A stretch of 64,000 nucleotides of DNA from Liquidambar formosana (Eukaryota; Streptophyta; Magnoliopsida; Saxifragales; Altingiaceae): contig CM077831.1 of NCBI GenBank assembly GCA_039720395.1, positions 35,003,067 through 35,067,066 on the forward strand, in the 5' to 3' direction. The notes below the pieces were generated by a model. That model did no database searches, was not told the origin of the DNA, and saw only the letters and a program-made list of their open reading frames with translations. Made by a program: the position numbers and the translations under genes. Positions 35,074-45,758 of the stretch are shown one piece after another. The first letter of the stretch is position 1. Every line of letters begins with the position of its first letter.

Positions 35074-38000
35074 ATGGAAGCACTCAGAGCTTCCTCTATA
35101 CCTGCACTTCAACTGTCAATGATCCCAACAAGACTACCCACAACCCCAAATGATAAACCTATGTTCAGTCTTTCATTCAATTCAAAACCCAGTTCATCTT
35201 TTTCATCAATTCACAGAAAAATTGCAAAAAGCTAAGATTTTCTCCACCATGTCACCCATCATTTCAACAGAATCCATTGACCCACCTGAGCCGGAGCTTG
35301 AAATTCACACACAAGAAGAGAAATTCGACTGGTTTTCAGAGTGGTATCCGGTAATGCCAGTATGCGACCTCGACAAGAGGGTGCCACATGCGAAGAAAGT
35401 GATGGGTCTTGATGTGGTGGTGTGGTGGGATAGGAATGCGAGTGCCTGGAAGGTGTTTGATGATACTTGTCCTCATAGATTGGCTCCATTGTCTGAAGGG
35501 AGGATTGATCAGTGGGGCAGGTTGCAGTGTGTGTACCATGGTTGGTGTTTCAATGGCTCTGGTGATTGCAAATTCATTCCCCAGGAACCCCCGGATGGAC
35601 CTCAGGTAATGACTCTATGAATAATATTCCATATTTGTTGTACCCTGATCTAAATGTTGCATACTATTAAAGCCTGTTTGTATGTCCCATAAAAATTGAA
35701 TTGTTTCCTGATGTTTTGCATACATTCTGTGTATAAATCCATCATTATGAATGGGGCAGTTCAAGAGAATGGCAACCATCACGACAGAATTGTTATTTCT
35801 TGAATTTGTAAATTGATAATATACTTTCAATAATGGCCAACATTTTTTAATGGCTCCAGTTAAGATTTGGATTTGTACCTTCAATGCCACGTAGGAAACA
35901 ATGAAGCCATTCAAATGGGACCACCAAACAGGTCCTTAGTGCTTGTTTGATTCTTTGCTTATCTACTGGGCAAATTCTTGTTATAAATGTATGAAAAAAA
36001 CCCACTTTTTTTCTTTTATGCTCTTATGTAAAGTTTTATTCAGTCTGTTTCTACAATTTTTTGATTGTTAAGAACTTAAAGGATAATGATATTCAATTTT
36101 TAACTTAATCTCTTCCTCTTGCCGCTGCTGTTTTATAAATATAGTAGTTATTTAGGATTGACATATTATTCCAGTTTCTGTCCAATATGATTCGGGTTGA
36201 TACTTCCTACAAAATATGCAGTTTCACACATTCAAGAAAGCATGTGTAGCTGTTTATCCAACTACTGTGCAGAATGACATTGTTTGGTTTTGGCCAAACA
36301 GTGATCCTCAATACAAAGATATTCTCATGAAGAAAAAACCCCCCTACTTCCCAGAATTGGATGACCCATCATTTACTAGGTCAATGGGAAACAGAGAGAT
36401 TCCATATGGGTAAGCAAACAGTCAACCAAAATTTTCTTATTTTCCTGATTTTAAAATGCATTCGCTATGAATTTTCTATGAAACAAATGCTTGTAAAATA
36501 AGAGTGGGTAATTTTCTCTGCAAATCGCTGGCCAAATTATGCTTGGGTTCTTCGAAGCAAACTGAATAAGTATTTTCAGGTACGAGGTTTTGATTGAAAA
36601 TCTTATGGACCCTGCTCATGTGCCGTACGCACATTATGGAATAATGCGAGGTGCAAGCACCAAAAAAAGATAAGAAGTTTTAATAAGCCTTATTTATAGT
36701 TATGATGTTTCATTTCTCTTTTTTTTTTTAAAAGTTCATATGACTAACACTAAAGTTTCTTTCACAGTGAAGGCTGATAGAGAAGGGGGCAGACCAATGG
36801 AAATGAGTGTACTGAAATTAGACATAAATGGTTTCATTGGCAAGCAGGAGTGGGGCGGTAGCAAATTTATTCCACCTTGTGTGTTTTTTGCCTTTACCAA
36901 TCTTGGTGCAGGTGAAGGTAATGGGTCTGCATCATCAGCTGGAACCAAAAAGGTAATAACTCAGGTCAATATATTTTGTTACACCAAATTTATTTTGTTT
37001 CTTTTTAATTTAAAATTTATCCTTTTTTTTTATTTTCTACGGTACTTCAATTTATATATATTTTGACTTCGGTTGGGTCAGGACCCGTCAGCACCTATGA
37101 AGCAACGAAGAGCGCTTCTAATTTTTATCTGTGTTCCAGTTAGTCCGGGTAATAGCAGACTGATATGGGCCTTTCCTAGAAACTTTGGGGTTTGGATTGA
37201 TCGAATTGTTCCACGATGGATGTTTCATGTGGGACAAAACCTGATTTTGGATTCAGATTTATATCTTCTCCATGTGGAGGTAACTCCTATCTTTGTATTT
37301 TATAAGTGAGATTATTCTCTATCTACATAACTTGTCAATTTTATTATTCATTATTTTTTTCTAAGATGAAATACAATTAAATCTGCTGATAAGATTAATG
37401 ATCAACCATACTGACCTAACATCTAAGAGGTTCAGAATCATTCTGCTGTCATCAAGAATAAGTTGAACAAATATGGAGGATAATTGTAAATATATTGTAA
37501 AAATCCAGAAACCAGAGTTAACAACAAAATTGGCAAGGTTTACAGTGATAATTTGAAATGTTGGCCAAGATTAAATTCCTTTGTGGGTAAAAGGAATGCA
37601 TATTGGAGAATAAATGATGAAGCATATGCTATCTTAAAAAATTTTCAAATAATTTGGAAACTATTCGCAACATTTGCAAAGTAGGTTTTTTGCTGGTGCC
37701 AAACACCACATGGCCAAACCATTAATGTCTAACAAACATTACACTAAATCAGTCTGTTATTTTGGATGGTGGATCACTCTGTTATTACTGTTTCCCCTCT
37801 GTTCTCATCATGGACTATTTCATTGGTCTATGAATTTACCAATTAATTTTTTTTCCATTAGAAGAATTAATAGCATGTGTTTCCTGATAATCTGATTCTA
37901 TTTTTATTTTGTTAAGTGATACTTCATAAGTTAAGCTGTGTAGCAGCCGAGTTTATATCTTTACTTTTGTATTCATGTTGGTCTGGTTACATTTCCTTTA

Positions 38001-39435
38001 GACTCCATTTGTCGCTATGGAAATCATAGCCTTAGGATATGGAAATTGCTTGCTTTCTTGGGTTCCATTTGTTGTTAATTCAAATTAGGGGGAGTTACAG
38101 ATTGGTCCGGCTACGGGGAAATAATGACATTTCAATACAAATCATTACTGACTTGGTAGTAAATGACTACTAACTTAACTACGAATGACTACTACCTCTA
38201 ATTATTTGCCTGTAACCGGATCAATCTGTAATTGCCTCTTAAAATATTATTTCCCAGGTTAATTTGATTTCCTAGTGTTAGCTTGCAACGTAACAACAGC
38301 ATCCACAGGAAAATATATCATTCTATGTTCAATAGTCCATCAATTTAGTGAAATTTTTTATTAGATAAGATGGAAGTTGTTCACATCAGTCCAACAAGAC
38401 GAGAAGCAGATTGGTTTTCATGGATGTTTTTCATTCGTAACCAATAAATTATCAAAAAAATGTCTCCTGTATTTTTTTATGTTTACTAAACAAATTAAGC
38501 CCTGGGTTGCTTTTAGAAAGTATTTCAAGACTCTTGTGTATTCTTTGCAGGAGCGTAAAATAATGGATGTTGGCAACTCCAATTGGCAAAAAGCTTGTTT
38601 TGTGCCAACAAAGTCAGATGCCCTTGTGGTAGGTTTCAGAAAGTGGTTAAACAAGTATGGGGGCGGTCAAGTTGATTGGAGAAACAAGTTCACTGGAGCC
38701 CTTCCCCCAACTCCTCCTAGAGAACAGCTGATGGACAGGTAATTCATGTACAACTAAGGTTTTAAGCTTCCATTTGATTAACTCTATGGAATTTGTAAGC
38801 ATTTTTTTTTTTTCTCATTTTGAATTTTCGAGAGTTCCAAGGCAGCATGGTACATCTTAGAAAAACTATCAAGTCTGGTGTCATAATTACTAAAATAATA
38901 ATGCTCCATTTAATTGGCAAGAGGCCAAGGAAAATAAAATAAAGTTCAGATCATAACTGCTCCAAACCTAACTTGTAACAAATTCTTTTCCTCTGCCTTC
39001 TTTGCAGTCAAGTTGGTTATAGTTCACAACCTTAACATTTTTGAAGGTTTTCTCACAATGATAAATAATGTATATCCTTGCTTTTGTGTATCAATCTTCC
39101 AAACTAGTTAGAGGTGTTAGAATTGTCCTACTATGAGAATTTTAAGTTCATAGAGAACTTTGTTTATGGATTGTTTCAGGTACTGGTCTCACGTGGTGAA
39201 CTGCAGCAGCTGTAGTGTCGCACTTAAATGTCTCAATGTGCTTGAGGTTGTGCTGCAGGTCATCTCCATTGCTTCAATTGGGATTGTTGCAGCAACCAAA
39301 CAGGGTATGATGTCAGTGGCTGCAAGGACTACACTGGTCTGCATCGCGGTGCTATGCTTTGCGGCTTCTAAGTGGTTGTCTCATTTCATCTACAAAAATT
39401 TCCATTTCCATGACTACAACCATGGCCTCCGCTGA
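35074..39435 (+). CDS. PTC52: PTC52-like Rieske oxygenase, tandem copy 1 (frameshift in exon 1)
   Basis: Chloroplast envelope Rieske non-haem iron oxygenase of the PAO/TIC55/PTC52 (ACD1-like) group, linked to protochlorophyllide metabolism. Exons: 35074-35605, 36222-36409, 36580-36669, 36766-36952, 37082-37279, 38551-38738 and 39180-39435; about 545 residues. A Ser/Thr-rich transit peptide is followed by the Rieske cluster ligands [11 protein letters not shown] and CVYHGW, and the mononuclear iron motif [13 protein letters not shown] redox CxxC (NCSSC) then precedes two C-terminal membrane helices. One extra T at 35233 (AGC[T]AAG; the paralogue lacks it) gives a stop at 35233-35235 in the transit peptide. 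The rest is intact, and exon 1 has the right phase only if the base is removed. Intron 3 best fits AT-AC; a GT-AG alternative (CGAG|GTGCAAG to CACAG|TGAAG) would drop seven residues. Confidence 0.9.
36670..36765 (+). other. Candidate U2-type AT-AC intron in PTC52 copy 1
   Basis: Donor AAAAAAAG|ATAAGAAG; acceptor TTTCTTTCAC|AGTGAAG; a CTAAC branch-like word about 18 nt before the end. Length 96 bp. Used this way, exons 3 and 4 are 90 and 187 nt, identical to copy 2. Without splicing, the ATAAG itself puts TAA in frame. The ATAAG donor is the hallmark of U2-type rather than U12-type AT-AC introns. Confidence 0.55.
38088..38238. mobile_element. Tourist-like (PIF/Harbinger) MITE in PTC52 copy 1, intron 5
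   Basis: A 151-bp element flanked by TTA on both sides (38085-38087 and 38239-38241). Imperfect terminal inverted repeats are about 30 bp: GGGGGAGTTACAGATTGG on the left; on the right, the inverse of GAGGCAATTACAGATTGATC. TTA target duplications and small size fit Tourist-like MITEs. The equivalent intron of copy 2 has no such element, so it arrived after the gene duplication. Confidence 0.7.
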
Positions 39436-41287
39436 GACTTGTGTTTCACTTACCTTTCAGCTTTTGATACACCATATATTAGGAAATGTAAATATGGCAT
39501 TCTCCTCTGTACAATAAAAATTATTACATGCTTAAAGTTATACACAAAACATGTTTAGAAAGCAAATTCAGAATGGACAGATCTGTGAGTTGTTGATTTG
39601 ATTGGTCAGTCCTCGTCTTATAAAAAATTTGAGAAAATTGATGGCACCAATTACTGCATATTGTTTTCCTTGATAATTTTACTTGCCATTATTTAAAATT
39701 CAAGGATGCTAGCAAACCTGATAAAATTGCTGACTGTTTGCAGAAATTTATGGAAGAGTTTTTTTATTTTTTAATTTTTTATTTAGGGAATAGGACGAAT
39801 TTCTCAAACAACGTGATGGGCTTTTCTTTGTGGCCTAAGCAGTCTTACAATTCTTTTGGAAAGTTTTTTCATTTTTTCCCTATGTATCATCCTTAGCATT
39901 TTAATTTTAAAAATTTTGGCCAGAGATGTCTTTGAAATCAATGCTATCAGCTCCTTTTCTGCAGCACCATAAATGGTGTTTCTTGCATTTAAAGTTTCTC
40001 CAAATCAAGTTGCATACAAAACCATTTTGAATCTGAAGTGAATGGACAAAAATGAAGAGAAAAATGGCAAGAAGATAACTAGAATGGGGAATGCCGAATG
40101 TGAATTATTAGAAGAAAATGATACATCCTTGGCTCTTCGCACTTGGAGCACATGGGCAATGATTGCAGCTAGTGAGATCCTACTGCTAGTTGAGACGATT
40201 TCCAAACACCCCTCTTGGGCTTGGGTTTGGCTACGAGAATTTCTTGAAGGGAACGGCTATTGTAACCCCCATTCTTATAACACCATCCCTTTCTTTTTAG
40301 TTTTTAAGATTTTATGAAAAATATAAAAGGTTTTTGCAAAAACCGGTCATTCGGTTCATTAGAAAACATCATTTTGAACAACTTTGCAGAAGAAAGTTTT
40401 TCCAAAATCTATCGTCTAGGTAGACATTTTGGCAAAAAATGAAATAAATACTATAAATGGTTAAAAAGCATATTTAAATGATAGATTTAAGAAAAACTTT
40501 CTTTTACAAAGTTGTTCAAAATGATGTTTTCTAATGAACATCATGGCCAGTTTTCATAAAAACCTTTTATATTTTGTATAAAACCTTAAAAACGTAAAAG
40601 GTGGGGGGGGGGTGGGGTGATAAGAATGAGGGGTTGCAATAACCATTCCCTTTCTGGAAGGGCTTAGGGGTAAAGCCCGTGTCAATATGTCATCCTTCTT
40701 ATCTTCATGAAGCGCTATTTGGGACTTACCATATCACTCAACCCATCTATAAAATTTGAGAAATTACTTGCATCTATCAGTGATGACACATTAATGCTGT
40801 AGATCAATAAAATATAGTATGAAAAAGGGAATTTTTTTTTTTCTTTTGATAATTGATAAAACTTATCTTTTAACTTTAATCCCTCTAAATTAAATAGGTT
40901 TCAATATTCTTTTATGAGTTTGAATATGAAATTATTCTTCGAACAAGTAAGATAAGAAAATCCTATTTAGCCAATGATATTTAATCACTTGTCATGTCGG
41001 AACCAATAGTGTTGTGCCAATAAGCCATGTTATTCTCCGGATAGCCGATTAAATGGAAAATAATAATAAATTAAAAAGAGTAATGCAATGCCACCCATCT
41101 TCACCTAGGGCCTTCAGCCAGCTCATTTTCCGGTCACACTCGAAAATTATCGACTTCGGCATTTTCTATTGGCGGTGAGAAATCTATTGTTTTTAATATA
41201 AAATATATAATTCATATTAACTAACTTCTTTCACACCACTCGTCATGTCCTCATCAGATTGTCCGTTCATTTCCACCACATGTCCAC
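39436..41287. other. Spacer between the PTC52 copies
   Basis: The first 160 bp after the stop matches the downstream flank of copy 2 (AGCAAATTCAGAATG, GTGAGTTGTTGA), so the duplication unit extends past the 3'UTR. The spacer also holds a foldback MITE (40249-40650) and no other gene. Confidence 0.6.
40249..40650. mobile_element. MULE-like foldback MITE, copy A
   Basis: A 402-bp element that is one long imperfect palindrome. It begins GGGAACGGCTATTG and ends in the inverse of GGGAATGGTTATTG. Both arms also carry TTTTTAAGRTTTTATGAAAAATATAAAAGG-like sequence (split here by one ambiguity). Nine-base flanks TTTCTTGAA (40240-40248) and TTTCTGGAA (40651-40659) form a TSD with one mismatch. A 9-bp TSD with long inverted arms fits Mutator-like MITEs. 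A G-run (40604-40613) breaks one arm. Confidence 0.75.
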
Positions 41288-41344
41288 ATAAATATACCCC
41301 CCACACACAGGAACTTGCTAAGAACTGTGGTCAAGGAAGCAGCC

Positions 41345-44300
41345 ATGGAAGCACTTAGAGCTTCCTCTTCACTTCAACTCTCAATGATCTCAACAAGATT
41401 ACCCACAACCCCAACTGAAAATCTCATGTTCAATCTTTCATTCAGTTCAATACCCAATTCATCTTTCTCATCACTCCGCAGAACAACTGCAAAATCCAAG
41501 CTTTTCTCTACCGTTTCATCATCCACCATTTCAACAGAACCCATAGACCCACCTCAACCAGAGCTTGAAATTCTCACCCAAGAGGAGAAATTCGACTGGT
41601 TTTCGCAGTGGTACCCTGTAATGCCGGTCTGCGATCTTGATAAGAGGATACCCCATGCGAAGAAAGTGATGGGTCTTGATATTGTGGTGTGGTGGGATAG
41701 GAATGAGAGTGCATGGAAGGTGTTTGATGATACTTGTCCTCATAGGTTGGCTCCATTGTCTGAAGGAAGGATTGATCAGTGGGGCAGGTTGCAGTGTGTT
41801 TACCATGGTTGGTGTTTCAATGGCTCTGGTGACTGCAAATTCATTCCACAGGCACCCCCAGATGGTCCTCCGGTAATAACTCTTGCAAAACGAGTCAATT
41901 TTTGCCATACCCTGGATCAAAATGTTGCAAATCTGAGTGCTTTTCATTATTTTTTTTATATATACGAGTGAGAGGTACTTAACCTATATATTATTTTTTG
42001 GTTTTATTTGGATTTTTCTATGACCCGTGTGATTTTTGAGAATTACTTGGAAACGAAAAGAAAATTCAGAAATTTATAAGATACAGGTTTTGTTTCATTT
42101 ACTGCGTCTTGCCATCGATCAGACAGAACAATTGTCCATTGAAGTTAATAAGATAGCTTGAAGATTAGTTGTAGTTTCTGTCCAATTAACAAGATTCACT
42201 GAATATGAAAAATGGGGTTCTATGCCCTATGAATATTCAATAATTTTGTCTCTTTTAAGAGAAGTAAAATGGAAATATTTATCCACACCCAAGAAAAAAA
42301 AAAAAAAAAAAGGGCGACATATTTTACGTTTTATGTTCAGTCTGCTTTCATGTTTCTCTTGGGTTTATCTCTTCAAAATAATTTTCAGGTTCACACATTC
42401 AAGAAAGCATGTGTAGCTGTCTATCCAAGCACTGTTCAGAATGACATTGTTTGGTTTTGGCCAAACACTGACCCTCAGTACAAAGATATTCTTCTGAAGA
42501 AGAAGCCACCTTATATTCCAGAACTGGATGACCCATCGTATACTAAGATAATGGCAAATAGAGAGATTCCATATGGGTATGTAAAGATGAAGTCAACCAC
42601 AGTATCCCATTTCTCGTGTTTCAAATTTAAAATATATATGTTTTTGTTTCTATGCTCCTGTATTTATATTTTGGGCATGTTTGCTGTTTAATGAGGCAAA
42701 ACACCTTAAGGTAGTTCTCCAGAATATATTGCGTAGATTAGTGAGTTCTGAGATTATTTCACTCGAATAGTTGTTTTCCTGAATCAATAGAAAAATCATA
42801 TTGTGAAGTCATGATATATGGTCAAATTTACATTAATCACATGTAACCTATTTTATAATTAAAATTCAATTGTTCACAAATTAATCATGCTCATTGAAAA
42901 TAGTAAACTAATCCAAAGAATTCTCCTTAATATGCATTAACCTTTTTATCACTGAAGTCCATTCTTAATTCTTTCATTATATATTCTATCAATAATACTG
43001 AATTCCTTAGATAGCAGTGGCTTCTCGGTTAATTCTCAAATCTGTAATTATTACCAATTAATGTCAAATAGTGAACAAATCCTAGAACTGTCTCCATAGC
43101 AGAATTTTTATCAACTATGTAAGTACTAAAACGAAGGCTAATGTAAGTTTTTTTGGAATTAATTTATGCTTGAAATCAAGTAAGTAATATAAGTTGGCGA
43201 TTTTCAGGTACGAGGTTCTGATTGAAAATCTCATGGACCCTGCTCATGTTCCATATGCACATTTCGGAATAATGAAAATTCCAAATGCAAACAACAGATA
43301 AGAACTTCTAACTAAGACTTATTTTACTTAATATGTCTTGTTCAGTATTTGTGAGGTTTATGCAGCTCACACGAGTTTCCTTCACACCTAAGGCAGACAG
43401 AGAAGGTGGGATACCTCTGGATATCAATGTGCAGACATTAGACATCGATGGTTTCCTTGGAAAGCATCAGTATGGCAGTAGCAGATTTATTCCACCTTGT
43501 GTGTATTTCGCGTTTCCGAATTTCAAGTCAGATCAAAGTAATGGATCTGTTTCAACAGCTGGTACCAAAAAGGTAATTCATTATGTCAATATATTAGCTT
43601 CATTTTATTTTTCTTGAATTAACATTTAATTGAACTAATTTTTAATTTGGCCGATTCAGGAGCTGTCATCTCATGTGGCACAGCGAAGAGCACTCTTGGT
43701 TTTTATTTGTATTCCAGTTAGTCCAGGTAAGAGCAGATTGATATGGACCTTTCCAAGGAACTTTGCGGTATGGATTGATCAAATCGTTCCCCGATGGATG
43801 TTTCATGTGAGAGGAAACCTTATTCTAGATTCAGATTTATATCTTCTTCATGTCGAGGTACCCCCCCATTTCTTTGTATTGCACCAAAAGTATATCTTGC
43901 TTAACTTGGTAATCTTTATTAGAGATAATCTTTGCCTACGATGATCTGCTGATAAATTCAGGCAGTGATGACCTTTATCTAGTGGGGAGCTTTCCATATA
44001 TCTATGGGTGGGAGCTATAGCTTTCACTTTCATTACAGAGTGAGAGGATTTATTTCCTTCTCATCCCATGGTGTAGATTTATTTCAATAATAAATCAGAA
44101 ACCTCATTGCTAAACCAACAAATGCTTCTGCAAATTTCTGCTGTTTTCTTAAGGTGGATGATAAATGGGAAATTCACTATTCAGTTTGGTTCTTTTCCTC
44201 TTTGTCATCCTTTTGTTTTATTATGATTATATATTTATATTCTTTGTTTGTCCCCCCCCCCCCCCCCCCCCAAAAAAAAAAAAAAGAAGTGATTTTCTTT

Positions 44301-45758
44301 CCAATAAGACAACCGCATCTGCTTGATAGTTCTGAGAATTTACTTTATTGCTTTCTTAAACTCCAACAATTGAATCGCTTTGTGTCGAGGTTGTTTCTTA
44401 TTGACGCTCTCATTGCTTTGAATTAGCTGCACTTTTGTCAGAACTCTTTGTTACTACCGCTTCATCATGATCATATTCCATATTGCTGTTCACTTCTCCA
44501 TCATTTTGGTGGATATCATTTTAGTATGTAATGGGAAACTGTGCCTTTGTCCAGCAGGGACAGAATCAAATTGGCCTCCACATTGTTTCCTTTTGAGACA
44601 AACCTCATCCTTCATCTGAGAATAGTCTTAACTCATAGTCATTGAGGATGAAAAGAAAATTTGGGAAACATCATACTGCTATCGGTTCATATTTCATGAC
44701 TTGCAATTTCCTTGTAGGAGCGTAAGATTATGGAGGTTGGCTCTTCCAACTGGCAAAAGGCTTGTTTTGTGCCAACAAAGTCAGATGCCAATGTGGTTGC
44801 CTTCAGAAAGTGGTTAAGGAAGTACTCAGGCGGTCAAGTTGATTGGGGCACCAAGTTCACTGGGACCCTTCCCCCAAGTCCTCCAAGAGAACAGCTGATG
44901 GACAGGTAACTAGTTTACAAGTATGTTTTAGATTTCAATTTTATGGAGCTTCTTGCAGTTCTATGGGAACTGTTCACTGGAAACATCTCATCAGAATTGT
45001 GAGGACGTTTCAAAGCAACACTATAATACTTTATGGAAGCAATTTTTAAACCTTTTTTAACAAAAAACTCTTGATTTATCCTGTTAGTCTGTTACCCTCA
45101 TTAACAAACTGATTTTAAGTCTACTTTATGGCACTTAAATAAATTTCACAATAAAATGTTCCAAATTATATCATGTTCCATGTCAAGAGGAAACTTTTTC
45201 TTAAATTTTTGGCCTGAAATTGTTTGTCAGTTTAGTCTGGCATGAGAGGGACACAACAATCACCATAGGTGTTATACTTTTTTTCTTTTTCTTTTGCTAA
45301 TGCATAGGTGTGATACTTAAGTTGCATGTATTCCTTCCACAAACTGATTTCACTTGCAACAAAAGGAACTTCAATAGAAAAGTCAGTTATATCTCATGAC
45401 TTTCTAAAACATTTGGAAAGTTTTTCACAATGACTTGTGCATGCATTTTTCTTGCTATTGTATAAAGATCTTCCAAAAAATTTGGTCATGAATTTTTTCA
45501 GGTACTGGTCTCACTGTGGTCAACTGCCGCAGTTGCAGTGTGGCCTTTAAGGGCCTCAATGTGCTTGAAGTTGTGCTGCAGGTCATCTCTATCTCTTCAA
45601 TTGGGATTGTTGCTGCAACCAAGCAGGGTGTGTTGTCAGCAGCTACAAGGACTACACTTGTCTCCTTCGCAGTACTATGCTTTGTGGCTTCAAGGTGGTT
45701 ATCTCACTTTATATACAAAAACTTCCGTTTCCATGACTACAACCATGCCCTCCGCTGA
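41345..45758 (+). CDS. PTC52: PTC52-like Rieske oxygenase, tandem copy 2 (frameshift in last exon)
   Basis: Tandem paralogue of the gene at 35074, with the same role expected. Exons: 41345-41872, 42389-42576, 43208-43297, 43386-43572, 43660-43857, 44718-44905 and 45502-45758. Exons 2-6 have exactly the same lengths as in copy 1 (188, 90, 187, 198, 188). Rieske ligands ([17 protein letters not shown]) and iron motif ([12 protein letters not shown]) are intact; protein about 544 residues. One extra T at 45515 (CAC[T]GTG; copy 1 reads CACGTG) shifts the frame four residues before the CxxC (NCRSC) and leads to TAA at 45548-45550, removing the CxxC and both C-terminal helices. The remaining sequence is well preserved in the other frame. 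Intron 3 (43298-43385) has no usable GT donor and fits AT-AC. Confidence 0.9.
43298..43385 (+). other. Candidate U2-type AT-AC intron in PTC52 copy 2
   Basis: Donor CAACAG|ATAAGAAC; acceptor TTTCCTTCAC|ACCTAAGG; 88 bp. No GT occurs between CATGTTCC in exon 3 and the in-frame TAA formed by the donor itself. AG acceptors such as ATGCAG (43365) give a wrong frame. The AT-AC reading joins NANNR to PKADREGG in frame and reproduces the exon lengths of copy 1. Confidence 0.65.
44252..44285 (+). repeat. Compound (C)n(A)n tract in PTC52 copy 2, intron 5
   Basis: About 18 Cs run directly into about 14 As. Similar C-to-A (or T-to-G) junction tracts occur elsewhere in the window (near 2612, 52984, 56341, 57606 and 60239). 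Confidence 0.9.

Noticed and set aside
36651..36767. GT-AG splice in PTC52 copy 1 (CGAG|GTGCAAG to CACAG|TGAAG) as the main form
   Set aside because: It is in frame but removes seven residues, and copy 2 has no equivalent donor, whereas the AT-AC reading gives identical exon lengths in both copies. Kept as an alternative, not the call.
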